Assembly: GCA_009801085.1 (NCBI GenBank)
Contig: VNWV01000005.1
Coordinates: 1,302,001 to 1,366,000 of the forward strand
Origin: Lasiodiplodia sp. COLG20
Taxonomy: Eukaryota; Ascomycota; Dothideomycetes; Botryosphaeriales; Botryosphaeriaceae
Length of the DNA stretch: 64,000 nt
Reading direction: 5' to 3'
The notes beneath the pieces were generated by a model. The model was given only the letters and a program-made list of their open reading frames with translations, made no database searches and was not told the origin of the DNA. Positions 23,301-37,530 of the stretch are shown here, one piece after another. How positions within the stretch are numbered: the first letter of the stretch is position 1; the number at the start of each line of letters is the position of its first letter. A program made the translations under genes and the position numbers.

Positions 23301-23880
23301 GTAGCACCGCTTCTAGTTCTAGTATTAGGGCTTTCTTTCTCTTAGGGTTACCTACCTTCTTTTAGATATTACTTATGATGTGTTCTCTATCTAGCTAGGT
23401 AGTTTTCTTAACGGGTCTTCCATCGTATCTAGCGTGTATTCTCTAGGGGTAGTCTCCTTCGACTAACTTTAGATAGTTATTCTCTATGCGAGGCCCCGTT
23501 ATATAGTATTCTAGATATACGATAGGCTATATAGCCTCGTAGAATTCCGGTATGTTATTAGCGTAGGACATTTCTAACGAGGTATCGTCGTCTAAGCCCT
23601 TCTTCTTATAGGGTAGTATAAATGGGCTGTTCCATTTTCGCCGGCGCGTATGAGGTTTCTCCGCGTTAGGTGACTATAACGTACTGGATTTCTAATAAAC
23701 CTAGTAGACTTTTTCTTCTCTACGCTTTATACGCTAAACGGCTACTAGAAATATTTTCTAAATGTTAACGCTCTCTTCTAGCTCTACGTTCTAAGTTTTT
23801 AACTTTTAGCTTAGGCTCTAGCTCTCTTAGCTCTAGCTACTAGCTTTAGTTCTAGCTTCTAGCGTCTGGCGGCGTTTAGC
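20330..23880 (-). pseudogene. A2 pol: chromodomain, integrase, RNase H, RT
   Basis: Pol remnant. The chromodomain lies near 20330-20480 with the signature Tyr-Leu-Ile-Lys-Trp spelled with TAG for Trp. The integrase core includes an unbroken 76-codon stretch at 21372-21142 with the first catalytic Asp in its opening residues (Leu-Asp-Phe-Ile). RNase H is about 21830-22250. The RT box Tyr-Leu-Asp-Asn at 22729-22740 has the second Asp changed to Asn. The Ser-Gln repeat tract is at about 23800-23870. TAG/TAA interrupt the frame throughout. Inactive. Confidence 0.85.
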
Positions 23881-26350
23881 AGTCGCGAGGTATCGTACGT
23901 AGTTTTCGTCTAGAAATATAATTTCTTCGGTTCTCTAGCGAATATAGGGCTTATAGGTTTTAAGCCATAGTATCCCGAGAATAATATCGTATTCTAGAAT
24001 TTCTATAATATCTAGATTAATATATTCCTTATAGTTTTTTAAGAACAACGGTATCGTCCCTATTTCTAGTCGGATCTAGCCTTACTTAGCGGGTAATCCA
24101 TCTACTATTTTTAGTAGGTACGGGCGATTCTTCGTTTAGCGATGTATGTGGCTTTTATTAACGTACGCCGGGTCTATAAAGTTTTCCTATACGCCGCTAT
24201 CGATTATTACTATTACTTTATAGTTACTAATACGAACTAGTACATATAGTAGTTTAAAAAGTTCGTTTCCGGTAGGTATTTCTCCGTTCGATGTGCATGT
24301 AACTTAGTTAAGAGACCTAGTAGACGGCCCCTTCTAGAGTCTCTAACTAGAAAGACCGTCTAGTTTTCCGACTGCGTTAGGTTCTAAAAGGTAGCTTCGC
24401 GTAGTTATTCTACCTAGAGCGTCGAGCTTTTCTACTACGTTTAAGCCTTATTACGTTAAACCTATCGTTGCTAGTATAGCACTCCTGCCGTGATTTAATA
24501 TTAGTGCGGCGGTGTCGGGTTACGGAAGTGTGGCTACTAGTATAGCTAATTCTTTTCTAGAGTAATAGTACCTCGAGTGCCTAGGATTTAGGCTAGTTTC
24601 TAAAGGTACTACCTATTCTTTCGAATTTAGACGTTACGTGCTTCGTCTCAGAGCTAATTAGTTACTTCTAGAGCGTTTCTAGCCGCGGAGAGCTTTTAGA
24701 GAGACTAACAGTTTCTAAGGTAGGCCCGTTACTAGAGAGTCCCGTAGTAGTACTAATACTACTAAGTAGAAATGTTTAGGCTAGGATTTAGAACCTAGTT
24801 AATAGTACGTCTATTCTCGTGTATTTATCGGGTGCTCCCGTATTGTGCTAGGTGTTTCCAGATTCGTTAGAGCGTAGGTTTCTCCGGCGCTTCTTAAAGA
24901 TCTTTCTAAAGGGGGTTAGTCCCTTTCTCGAACTATTTTTATATAGTTTTATCGACTTCGTCCCGTTCTTCTACCTCGCTAGGCTCGGGCGTACTATTAT
25001 AGAGTTCTTTCGTATTACTGTTTACTAGGTTCTCGTCCGAGGGTAGCATCTCGATAAAGTTATCGATTTTCTATTATTCTAGTATCTGTAAGGTAGCGTT
25101 AACGCGTTATAGTTTCTTTAGATACTATCTAGCGCCTTTCTTTTTATTTCTATAGATGGGGTAGCTGTTATCGTAACAGACAGTCTAACTTATAGCTACG
25201 TAGCTAACTGATTAGATAGCGGAGAAGGTCTTTTTAGGCTCCTACGGTTCTTTCTTATTAGCTACCGCGTTTTAGCGTACCTCTTTTCTTTATAGACAGT
25301 GTTATTAGTGTATCTTATTCTATTTTTCCCTACATCTAAAATATAGTCCTTTGTCGAAGCGCTCTTATTTCTAGGGTATAAACTTCCGTCGCTAGGTGTT
25401 TTTACCTTTTCTCTTATTAAGAGGCTTCCTTTCGTCTTTATAGGCTACGTCGAGCTCTATAGCGTCGCCCCCGTTCTAGGTATAGCGTAAGTTTTTGTAA
25501 AAGTTTCTTAGTCGGTACGTTTTCTAGTCTTAGTCGTATTCGTTCTAGAGTTATTCTATTTTAAGGGCTAGTTAAATTATAGCTTTAAGGGTCTCCGTAT
25601 TCTCATAGAGTATTATAGCCTTTTTAATTTCGTTCTTCAATCCTTTATAATATAGGGTTCTAAGCGTAAGGTCTAAGTAGCCTTCGGCTAGAAAAGCTAC
25701 GTTCTAGAACTTAGTCGTATAGTCTTAGACTAATTCTATCTATCTAATTTCTAGAAGTATACGAGTAGCTTAACGGGCTTCGTCTAGACCGCTAAAGGTC
25801 TACTTTAAGGCGGCTACGAAGTTTTAATAGTCCGTAAAAAGCCGTCTAGTGGTTTCGCTCTAAAGAATAGGAGGCTTATTCTAATACTTTCTCTTAAATA
25901 GTCGAAATCACTATTCCGCCGCGCCTCTAAGATAGGTACTAGCGTAAAGTATCTAGTCCTCTAGTCTTATAAACTACCCCTAGAAGAAGTAGATGTAGTC
26001 GTCGAGCTAGAATAAGAAGACCTATATCTTTTTTCGGTCTTCGTAGTATAGGTCGAGTTTAGGTACCTTAATCTTAGTCGCTAGTAGCGTCTAAGGGGCT
26101 TAAGTAACTTAGGCTTAGAGGACGTTGTTTTGCGTTCGTAATTTCTAGATTATTGCCTAGAGTTCCTCGTTAGTAGAAATCGTATTTGTTTACTATAGTA
26201 GTAGGGCCGCGGCTTCGTTACCCGCGTTATTTATGCTGACCGTAGTGTTAACTATAGTTAGTACCTGTTTATTAGTAATTCTTATACTGGGTTGATACTT
26301 TCTTTCTTAGTCGATAACCTTAATTAACTGTCTTTTCTCCTCTTATAAGG
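23881..26350 (-). pseudogene. A2 protease and gag
   Basis: 5' part of the polyprotein, matching A5, A4 and the plus-strand A3 (31680-34100). A knuckle-like Cys cluster lies near 25300-25350, reading Cys-Phe-x-Cys and then a Trp/Asn/Lys stretch, not the standard CCHC spacing. The gag N-terminus is near 26330. No long frame is intact. Assignment rests on position between leader and RT and on similarity among the A copies; individual gag domains were not resolved. Confidence 0.7.
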
Positions 26351-26363
26351 ATAGTAATTAAAG
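26351..26363 (-). promoter_or_regulatory. Putative primer-binding leader of A2
   Basis: Reads ctttaattactat on the element strand, directly after the 5' LTR. The same dozen bases follow the 5' LTR in A3 (31671), A4 (62860-62872), B1 (57123-57136), B3 (11080), B4 (17871-17884) and B5 (41739). It does not begin with TGG, so an ordinary tRNA 3'-end match is not evident. Confidence 0.6.
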
Positions 26364-27153
26364 TATAACGGTAGGCTTCTTCTACTAAGCTTCGAAGTTA
26401 CTTAGTAGGTTAGATAAACCGTAGGGTTTACCTTAAAGAGATAAGAGGAGGATGATAATAATTAGATAAGAAAGTATTACGTAATTATATAACGTATAGT
26501 AAGCTAGTTATCTCTAACTAATAAGTCTTAATTAGAACTTTAAGTTGACTATAGAGGGTTAAGAGTCTAGCTAACGAGTATCTATATACTATAGAAAAGC
26601 TAGTTACAATCTAGTATGTCTTTAGATAAGGGTATTACTTAATAATGCTATTAATAGAGGGCATCCTTTATTTATATTCTTAGTCGAGGATATAGGTGGG
26701 TTCTATACGTAACTCGGACGCTTAGAATATATTTTTAATATCCGTCTTCTAACTTCGCCGAACGACTGTAATGTCGTACTATACCTTACCTATTCTTCTT
26801 TCTACCCGCTTTCCGGCTTTCTACCTTTGCGCGCTTCTTCGGGGCGATTATTCGCCTAGACCTTTAGTTCTTAATCTGACCCTATAGTCCTTCGTCCCGT
26901 AGGGGATTTTCTAGTCCGTGCTTTCTTCTAGAGTTGTTATTCTCTCGTAGGCGTTCTTTTCGTACGGGCTTCGGCTACTATCTACTAGTATTTTCGTACG
27001 CGCCGTTATCCCGTATCCTCTAGATTCCCGTGCGGGATCTAGAACCGTACGGCTTTTCCGCCCACGAGGCTTATTAATTCTTACGGTAAGTTTTTCCGTA
27101 TAGACTTTCTACTCTTAGGGTTATAAAGCCCGTATTCCCTAGGGTTCGTAATA
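26364..27153 (-). repeat. Right LTR of A2 (5' LTR), 790-bp type
   Basis: 790 bp, partner of 18707-19496; differences are mainly transitions. Ends gttcgtaata against integrase sequence of A5. Confidence 0.9.
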
Positions 27154-30100
27154 ATAAGTCTATCGACGATAATTAGAATCGAATCGTACTTAACGTTAGT
27201 TAAAAATTCGACTAACTCGAATAGATTCGTAATAAAATCTAGCGAGATTAATTACTAGAATTTCTTTAAAGCTACGATAGATTAAAGTAGTCTATAAAAT
27301 ACGTATCTCGCGGTCTTACTTCTAATATATAAGTCGTATTATAAAACTATCTTCTAGACTATTCTTCTTAGATTCTAAAAGTAATAATTTTTAGTTATTT
27401 ACTCTATCGTCTTCTTAATTTCTTAGTAACTATATACTAGTACTTTATAGATATCTTTAACGAGTTTCTTTCTAAGTTTTACTAAAACGTAGACTAATTT
27501 TAAATATAGAATTATATCTTCTACGTCGCGCGTAATTTAAGAATCGTTTTCTACTTTTTTAAGTTTTTAGACTATTACGTTATAGACGTAGACTTCTCGA
27601 ATCTTTCGCGTCTAGACGTTATTCTCTAGACGTATCGCCGGCGCTAGTAGTCTAACTAAAATAAGCGATAAGTCGGTCTTTAAATTTCTCTTTAGCTATA
27701 ATTAGATAATTTTAAATATAAATATACACGCTTTAACGAGTATAAGAGTTCTATTCTTCTACTAGTTAAGTATTATAAACTATAGCTCTAGCTTTTCTTC
27801 GATATAGTCGACTCTTCTATTTAGCGCGTCTACGCGAGCGTTCTTAAATCTCTTTCTATAGATAATTTTTATATCGTATAACGCTAATTTTTCGGTCTAT
27901 CTAACTTATCTTTTAGTTAGTTTCTTTATAGTAGTAAAGTACGTAAGATTCTTATAGTTATAGTATACTAATATCTAGTACTTTACGCCTTTTAAATAGT
28001 ATCTTTATTCTTTAAATACTATAACGATAGCTAAGAGTTTCTTATTATAAACGTTATAGTTAAGTTCTAGAGACGTTATTTTTCTAGAGTAGTATATAAT
28101 CGAGTAGAGTCGTTCTTACTCGTCGAACTAACTAAGATAGATTCTAATAGCGTAGTTTAATACGTTAGTTTCTATAATAATAGAAAGCTCGAAATTATAG
28201 ATTTTAAAAATAAATACTTCGTAGAATATTCGTTTTAGCGAGTTAAACGCTCGTTATTACTCTTTATTCTATTTAAACCCGTATTCTTTTTAAGTAAGTC
28301 TCGTAAGTAGCTCGTATACTACCGCGTATTTCTTGATAAACTTACGATAAAAGTTAGCGAAGCTAAGAAATAACTATACTTTTTTAACGGTTTTTAGTAT
28401 AAATTAATCTTTAATCGCGTCTAGCTTAATATCGTTTATACTAATATAGTTCGGAGTAATAATAAATTCTAAATATTCTATCTTCTAAAAGTATTATTCG
28501 TATTTCTTAAATACGATAGATAGTCTTTATTCTTAAAGTACGTTTAGAATCTTCTTAATATATTTCGTATATTCTTCGAGAATTTTCGAGTAGATTAGAA
28601 TATCGTCTAGATAAACTATATAAAATATATTTAAGTACGAACGTAAAACGTTATTAACTAAGCTCTAAAACGTTATTAGAGCGTTAGTAAGCCCGAACGA
28701 TATAACCGTATATTTAAAGTAACTGTAACGTATTTAAAACGCTATCTTCTATTCTTCTTTTTTCTTAATTCGTACGAGATAGTAGCTATCTTTAAGATTA
28801 AACTTAGTAAAGTATTTCGTTCTTCGAATCTTATTCTATAGCTCGTTAATACGGGATAATAGATATCGGTTTTTTACCGTAATATCGTTTAGTTATCTAT
28901 AATCGATATAAAGATGAAGCTTACCGTTTTTTTTAGAACGAATAGAATAAAGTATCTAGTCGGTAATAATAAAGACTATATATAATCTCGTTTAGTATTC
29001 TTTTTAATATATTTTCTTAAAGTCTTATTTTTCTTCTAAGAGAGAGAGTAGATTAGCTTAAACGTAGACTATATTTTTAGAATAAAAAATATCTCGTAAT
29101 TTTATAGTCGATACTTTAGTAGCTATCTCTTTTCTCTTTTCTAGAATACTAATTACTATTTCTAAAACTATAGAAATATCGTTTTAAGTTCTAGTATTAG
29201 AGCTTTCTTCTTCTTAAAATTATCTATCTTCTTTTAGATATTACTTACGATATATTTTCTATTTAGCTAGTTAGTTTTCTCGACGGTTCTTTTATTATAT
29301 CTAGCGTATATTCTCTAGAGATAGTCTTCTCTAACTAACTTTAGATAGTTATTCTCTATATAAGACCCCATTTTAAATCGCTATATCTTAGCTACGATCT
29401 TATATTCTATTTTTCTACTAGATTTAAAATATATTTCGTAAACTTTCTCGTCTCGACGCTTTATACGTTAGATTACCGCGTAGAATATTTTTTAAATATC
29501 GACGAAGTCTACTATTTCTACATTTTTTCTTAGCTTTACGTTCTAGACTTTTAGCTTCTAGCTCTAGCTCTAGCTTTTTTAATTTTAGTCTCTAGCTCTA
29601 GCTTTATTCTCTAACGTTTAGCTTATTCGTTTTACGATAGCGAGGTATTTTACGTACTTTTCTTTTAAAAAACTAACTTTTTCTATACTCTAATTAATTT
29701 ATAGCTCGTATATTTTAAGCTATAGAATTCTAAGAATAATATCGTATTTAGAAATCGTTATAAGGTCTAGATTAATATATTTCTTATAATTACTGATAGA
29801 AATAGAAATCGTATCGGTTTCTAAGCGGATTTATTCTTACTTAACCGGTAATCTATTTATAGTAACTAGTAAGTAGAAGTAATTCTTCGTTTAGTAGTAT
29901 ATATATAGCTTAGCGACGTAGGCGGAGTCGATAAAGTTTTTTTACGCGCTACTATTAATTATAGCTATTATATAGTAATTACTAATACAAACTAGTATAT
30001 ATATTAAGTCTATAATTTTAGTTCTAATAGATGTTTTTCTATTCGATATACTTATAATCTTATTAAAAAATCTAGTAGACGACTTCTTCTAGAGTCTTTA

Positions 30101-30906
30101 GCTAAAAAGACCGTCTAGTTTTTCGATTAGTATCGTAAACTATTATCTTCTAAGATTAAAGAGACGTTTTCGTAGAAGTAAAGATTCTATTTTTTTACGT
30201 AGAGAGAGGTTTTCTTTTATTATATTTAGTACTTTCTCGAGATTCTTCGTTTATAACTAACTATTTCTCGATAGACTTTATACTATATTTTCGATCTCTT
30301 ATACTTAGCCGACGAAATCTAGTATAGAGTATTCTTCTAGAATACTACTATTTTATATATTTCTAGTATTACTACTATATTTTTAAGATAAGCCTAGTTC
30401 TCTTCGCGTTAAACGTTCTAGACTTCGTTTTATAGCTATTTTACGATTTCTCCGGCGATAGTATAATATAATCGATACTAGAGACTCTATCTATCGTACT
30501 AGTAGAACTTAACGATTACTACACCGTTTATAATTTAATATTACTAAATAGATAGCTTTAGACGTACTACTAAAATCTAGATAGTAATAGACGTAGAACT
30601 AGAGACGCGTTAAATCTCTTCGTACTATTCGAGATATTCTTTAATTCTAGCTAAGATAGCTTTATTCTTCTAGCTTTCGTTATCTATTTTACTAACTTTA
30701 AACGTACTATCGTAGAATTCTTTAGTATTACTATCTATTAAATCGTTATTCGAAGATAGTATTTCGATAAAGTTACTAATTTTCTACTATTCTAGTATTC
30801 GTAGAGTAGCGTTAATACGCCGAAATTACTTAGAATACTATTTAGCGCCGTCTTTTTCGCTCTTATAGATAAAATAATTATTATCGTAGTAGACGGTCTA
30901 GCTTAT
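27154..30906 (-). pseudogene. Element A5: integrase, RNase H, RT, protease and part of gag
   Basis: Minus-strand family A fragment, equivalent to A2 from about 21281 to 25190. The RT box is intact (Tyr-Leu-Asp-Asp, 28602-28613), but RIP stops are everywhere. The left end stops abruptly in the integrase against the A2 LTR. The right end stops in gag at the A3 insertion (target site cttat/tttat). Beyond A3, A5 does not continue in gag but jumps to a truncated LTR (39152-39289), so about 1.8 kb (rest of gag, leader and most of the 5' LTR) is deleted. Confidence 0.8.
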
Positions 30907-31670
30907 TATTATAAACTCTAAAAGATACGAGCTTTATAACTTTAAAAATAGAAAGTCTATACGAAAAAACTCGTCGTAAAAGCCTATAAGCCTCGCGAAT
31001 AAAAGAGTCGTATAATTCTAGATTCTATATAAAAATCTAGAGAATACGAAATAACGACGCGTACGAAAATACTAGTAAATAGTAGCCGAAGCCCGTACGA
31101 AAAGAACGTCTATAAGAATATAATAACTCTAAAAGAAAGTACGAACTAGAAAAATCTTCTACGAAACGAAGAACTATAAAATTAAGATAAGAGACGAAGA
31201 TTTAAACGTATAATCGTTTTAAAAAAGCGCGTAAAGATAGAAAGCTAAAAAGCAAATAAAAAAAAAATAGATAGAATATAGTACGATATTACGATCGTTT
31301 AAAAGTTCGAGAAACGTTCTAAGCGCCTAAATTACGTATAATTTATAGTAAGTTCTCGAGAGCTGAGTACGTATTAGCTTAATTTAAGTTCTCGTAAGCT
31401 AGGCTTTTAAAGACTCTCTAGATTATAACTAGCTTTTTTATAATATATAGATACTCTCGTTAGCTAAACTCTTAATTCTTTATAGTTAACTTAAAGTTCT
31501 AATTAAGACTCTTTAGTTAGAGATAATCGACTTACTATATACTATATAATTACGTAATACTCTCTTATTTAATCATTATTCTCTCTCTCTTATCTCTCTA
31601 AGATAAACCCTACGATTTATTTAATCTACTAAGTAACTCTAAAGCTTAGTAAAAGAAGTCTACTATTATA
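30907..31670 (+). repeat. 5' LTR of A3, 764-bp type
   Basis: Starts tattataaactc, ends ctattata; partner of 38383-39146. Shares its unique block with the A1 LTR. Confidence 0.9.
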
Positions 31671-31684
31671 CTTTAACTACTATT

Positions 31685-34600
31685 CTTATAAGAGAAGAAA
31701 AATAGCTAATTAAGATTATCGACTAAAATAGAAAGTATTAATCTAGTATAGAAATTACTAATAAATAGATACTAACTATAATTAATACTATAATTAGTAT
31801 AAATAACGCGGGTAACGAGTCTATAGTTTCTTCTTCGTAAACGAATACGATTCTTTCTAACGAAAAACTATAAAAAATAATTTAGAAACTACGTATATAA
31901 AATAACGTTCTTCGAGTCTAAGTCGCCTAGACTCTCTAGACGCTATTAGCGACTAAGATTAAGATATTTAAGTTCGATCTATACTATAAAAACCGTAAAA
32001 AAACGTAGATCTTTCTATCGTAACTAGACGACTATATTTACTTCTTCTAAAAATAATTCGCGAGACTAGAGAATTAAATTCTCTACGCTAATATTTATCT
32101 TAAAAGCGTAGTAGAGTAATAATTTCGACCGTTTAAAAGAGAATATTAGACTAGATTTTTCTTCTATTAGATCGAGACTATCTAATAACTCTTCGTGGAC
32201 TATCGAAACTTTGCTACCATCTTAAAGTAAACCTTTAGCGGGCTAGACGAGACCTACTAAGTTATTTATAACCTACTAGAGATAACGTAGAAAGAGTTCG
32301 TTTAGAATTATACTACTAAATTTTAGAACGTAGTATTTCTAGTCGAAAAGTATTTAAACCTTACGCTTAGAATTCTATATTATAGAGAACTAAAGAATAA
32401 AATTAAAAAGATAATAGTTCTTTATAATAATACTAAAACTCTAGAAGCTATAATTTAGCTAGCTTTTAAGATAGAATAACTCTAGAATGAATACGACTAA
32501 GACTAAAAGACGTATCGACTAAGAAACTTCTAGAAACCGTTACACTATATCTAGAATAGAGGCGATACTATAGAGCTTAACGTAGTCTATAAAGATAAAA
32601 AGAAGTCTTATAATAAGAAAAAAAATAAAAATATCTAGCGACGAAAATTTACATTCTAAAAATAAGAACGTTTTAATAAAGAACTATATTTTTGATATAA
32701 AGAAAAATAGAATAAAATATATTAGTAGAACTATTCGTAAAAGAAAGAAGTACGTTAAAACGTAGTCGCTAATAAAAAGACTAAGAAGAAACTTTAAAAA
32801 ATCTTCTTCGCTACCGTAAAATTAATTAGTTACGTAACTATAAGCTAGACTATCTACTACGATAATAATTATCTTATCTATAAAGACGAAAAAGACGGCG
32901 TCGAATAATATTCTAAGTAACTACGGCGCGTTAACGCTACTCTATAAATACTAGAATAGTAGAAAATTAATAACTTTATCGAAGCGCTACCTCTAAACGA
33001 CGATCTAATAAATAGCGATATCGAAGAATTCTACGATAGTACGTCTAAACTTAACGAGATAAGCGACGAAAACTAAAAGAATAAAGCTATTCTAGTTAAA
33101 ATTAAAAAATATCTCGAATAGTACGAGAAAATCTAACGCGTCTCTAGTTCTACGCCTATTACTATCTAGACTTTAGTAGTACGCCTAAAGCTATCTATCT
33201 AGTAATATAAAGTTATAAACGGCGTAATAACTATTAAATTCTATTAGTACGATAAATAGAGCTTCTAGTACTAATTATATTATACTACCGCCGAAAAGAT
33301 TACGAAATAGCTATAAAACGAAGTCTAAAACGTCTAACGCGAAGAGAACTAGACTTATCTTAAAAATATAATAGTAATACTAAAAATATACGAAATAGTA
33401 GTACTCTAGAGAAATACTCTATACTAAATTCCATCGATTAAGTATAAGAGATCGAAAATATAGTATAAGATCTATCGAAAAATAGTTAATTATAAACGAA
33501 GAATTCTAGAAGAGTATTAAATATAATAAAAGAAAACCTTTCTCTACGTAGAAGAATAGAATCTCTACTTTTACGAAAACGTCTCTCTAGTTATAAAAGA
33601 TAACGATCTATAATACTAATTAAAAAACTAGACGGTCTCTCTAGCTAGAAACTCTAGAAAAAACCGTCTACTAGATCTCTTAATAAAATTATAAGTATAT
33701 CGAACGGAAAAACACCTACTAAAACTAAAATTACGGACTTAATATACATACTAGTTCGTATTAGTAATTACTATATAATAGCTATAATCGATAGTAGCGC
33801 GTAAGAAAACTTTATCGACTTTATCTACGTCGCTAAGCTATATATACACCGTTAAATAAAGAATTACTTCTACTTACTAGTTACTATAGATAGATTACCG
33901 ACTAAGTAGAAAAAAATCCGCTTAGAAACCGGTACGATCTCTATTTTTATCAGTAATTATAAGAAATATATTAATCTAAACCTTATAACGATTCTAAAAT
34001 ACGATATTATTCTTAAGATTCTATAGCTTAAGATATACGAGTTATAAATTAACTAAAATACGAAAAAAGTCGGCTTCTTAAAGAAAAAGTACGCGAAATA
34101 TCTCGCTACTATAAAATAAATAAGCTAAACGTTAGAAAATAGAGCTAGAGCTAGAAACTAGAGCTAAAAGAGCTAGAGTTAGAGTTAGAAGCTAAAAGTC
34201 TAAAACGCGAAGCTAAGAAAGAACGTAAAAGTATTAAACTTCGTTAATATTTAAGAAATATTCTACGCGATAATCTAACGTATAAAACGTCGAGGTAAGA
34301 AAGTTTATAAAATACATCTTAAACCTAGTAAGAAAATAAAATATAAGATCGTAGCTAAGATATAGCGATTAAAAACGAGATCTTATATAGAGAATAACTA
34401 TTCGAAATTAGTCGAAAAAGACTATCTCTAAAGAATACACGTTAAATACGACGAAAGACTCGTTAAGAAAACTATCTAACTAGATAGAAAATATATCGTA
34501 AGTAATATCTAAAAGAAGATAGATAGCTCTAAAGAAGAGAAAACTCTAATATCGAAATTTAAAACGATATTCTCGTAGTTTTAGAAATAGTAATCGATAT

Positions 34601-37530
34601 TCTAGAAAAGAGAAAAAAAATAGCTATCGAAGTACTAACTATAGAACTATAAGATATCTCTTATTCTAAAAACGTAATCCGCGTTTAAGCTAATCTACTC
34701 TCTCTTTTAAAAAAAAAGTAAGACTTTAAAAAAATATATTAAAAAAAACGTAGAACGAGATTATATACGGTCTTCGTTATTACTAGCTAGATACTTTATT
34801 CTATTCGTTCTAAAGAAAAACGGTAAGCTCTACCTTTATATTAATTATAGATAACTAAACGATATTACGATAAAAAACCGATATCTATTACTTTATATCG
34901 ACGAGCTATAGAATAAGATCTAAGAAGCGAAATACTTTACTAAATTCGACTTTAGAGACGGCTATTATCTCGTACGAATTAAAGAAGAAAAAAAATAGAA
35001 AATAGCATTTTAAATACGTTACGATTATTTCGAATATACGGTTATACCGTTCGGGCTTACTAATATTTCGGTAATATTTTAGAGCTTAGTTAATAACGTC
35101 TTACGTCCGTATTTAGACGTATTTTATATAGCTTATCTAGACGATATTCTAATCTACTTAAAGACTCTCGAAGAATATACGAAATATATTAAGAAGATTC
35201 TAGACGTACTCTAGAAATAGAAATTATTTATCGTATTCGAGAAATACGAATAGTACTTCTAAAAGATAGAATACTTAAAATTCGTTATTACTCTAGACTA
35301 TATTAGTATAAACGAAGTTAAACTAGACGTAATTAGAGACTAGCTTATACTAAAAACTATTAAGAAAGTATAATTTTTTCTCAGTTTTACTAACTTCTAC
35401 CGTAAATTTATCGAGAAATACGTGGCCGTATACGAGCTATTTATAAGACTTATAAAAAAGAAGTATAAGTTTAAATAGAAAGAAGAATAACAACGCGTAT
35501 TTAATTTACTTAAGCGAATATTCTACGAAGTATCTATTCTTAAAATCTATAACTCTAAACTCTTTATTATTATAAAAACTAACGTATCGAACTACGCTAT
35601 CGAAGTCTATCTTAGTTAGCCCGACGAATAAGAACGACTTTACCCGATCGCGTACTACTCTAGAAAAATAATACTTCTAGAGCTTAATTATAATATCTAT
35701 AATAAAAAGCTCTTAGTCATCGTTACGATATTTAAGAAATAGAGATACTATCTAGAAGACGTAAAGTACTAAATATTAATATACTACGACTATAAGAATT
35801 TTACGTACTTTACTACTACGAAGAAACTAACTAGAAGATAAATTAGATAGACTAAAAATTAGTATTATACGATATAAAGATTATCTATAAAAAGAGGTCT
35901 AAGAACACTCGCGTAGACGTGCTAAGTAGAAGAATCGACTATATTAAAGAAAAGCTAGAACTATAGTCTATAATACTTAGCTAGTAAAAGAACGAAACTC
36001 TTATATCCACTAGAGCGTACGTATTTATATTTAGAATTACTTAATTATAGCTTAAGAAAAACTCGAAAATCGACTCGTCGCTTACTTTAGTTAGACTACT
36101 AGCGCTAGTAATATACCTAGAAGATAACGTCTAAACGCGAAATATTTAAGAAGTCTACGCTTATAACGTAATAGTTTAAGAACTCGAAAAAGTAAAAAAC
36201 GACCCTCAAATTATGCGCGACGTAGAAGATATAATTCTATATCTTAGATTAATCTACGTCTCGATAAAACTTTAAGAGAAACTCGTTAAAGATATCTACG
36301 AAGTACTAGTATACGATTACTAAGAAATTAAGAAGACGATAGAGCGAATAACTAGAAATTACTACTTCTAGAGTCTAAGAAGAATAGTCTAGAAGATAGT
36401 TTTATAATACGACTTATATATTAGAAGTAAGATAACGAGATACGTACTCTATAAACTACTCTAACTAATCGTAGTTTTAAAGAAATTCTAGTAATTAATC
36501 TCGCTAGACTTTATTACGAATCTACTTAAGTTAATCGAACTCTTAACTAACGTTAAGTACGACTCGATTCTAGTTATTATTAATAAACTTACTAAGTACG
36601 CGTACTATCTACTATATCTTAAGTTAATAAACGTAAAAGAACTAGTCTATATATTTCTTAGAATAATTTTAGATAACTACGAATTACTAAAAGAGCTCGT
36701 ATTAAATAGAAATCGATTATTTACATTTCGATTCTAATAGAGTCTTATTCGATAGCTTAGAGCTAAGTATAAACTCTCAACAACGATATACTCTTAAACG
36801 AATAGATAGACTAAGCGTATAAACTAAACGCTAGAGTAGTATCTACGCTATTATCTTAACTATATCTAAGATAATTAGATTATATTACTACTACTAGTAT
36901 AATTTACGTATAATAGCTTAAAGACGTTAGCTACTTAAAAAATTCTATTTTATACTAATTATAGATATAAATTAATAGTCTATAAAGAGAAGATCTTAAG
37001 CGAATTATTAGTCTAAAAAAAAATTCTTAAGACGAATTAGCTAAAAGAACTCTATAAATAGCTTAGTCTCGATATCAAATTTAATAAATATCTAATATTT
37101 CGCTACTATAATAGACGATACTAAAAAATATCGAAGCTAAAAAGAAGAGATAAAGTTTATCTTCTTAAAAGAAATATTAAAACTCAACGATCGAATAGTA
37201 AATTAAATTTTAAAAAAATTAAATTATTCGAAATTAAAAAAAAGCTAGGCGAAGTTATATACCGCCTTAAACTACTTAGTACTATACGAATAAACCTAGT
37301 ATTCTATATAGAACTACTCGAATTAGCGCTAGAAAACGCTATTCTAGTAGAATAAATAAAAGAAATAACTCTAGAAAACCTAGACGTCGACGAAAATAAA
37401 GATTAGATCGTAGAAAAAATTCTCGATAGTAGCTACTATAATAATTAATTCGAATATCTTATTAAGTAAAAAGAAGACTAGAATAATATCTAGAAACTAC
37501 TAGAAAACTATAAAGACTATAAAAACCTTA
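31685..37530 (+). pseudogene. A3 gag-pol
   Basis: Order: gag about 31720-32800, protease about 33650-34080, Ser-Gln-rich tract about 34140-34205, RT about 34550-35500 with Tyr-Leu-Asp-Asp at 35134-35145, RNase H about 35690-35950, integrase about 36250-37150, chromodomain up to about 37530. Frames can be followed between stops, which are overwhelmingly TAG/TAA. CpA and TpG are nearly eliminated. Inactive. Confidence 0.83.

Larger units (their letters stand above)
18707..27153 (-). mobile_element. Element A2, family A Ty3/gypsy, full length with mismatched flanks
   Basis: 8447-bp element with two 790-bp LTRs (18707-19496 and 26364-27153) and all internal regions. RIP is moderate: TpG and CpA survive in places, so it is younger than A0, A1, A3 and A5. 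The RT box at 22729-22740 reads Tyr-Leu-Asp-Asn. The flanks gtttt (18702-18706) and ataag (27154-27158) do not match. The left flank is A1 exon 2 of the antisense gene and the right flank is integrase of A5, so the element appears to be an LTR-recombination product. PPT-like purine tract (plus strand ctactctctctctt) is at 19497-19510 and the leader at 26351-26363. Confidence 0.9.
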
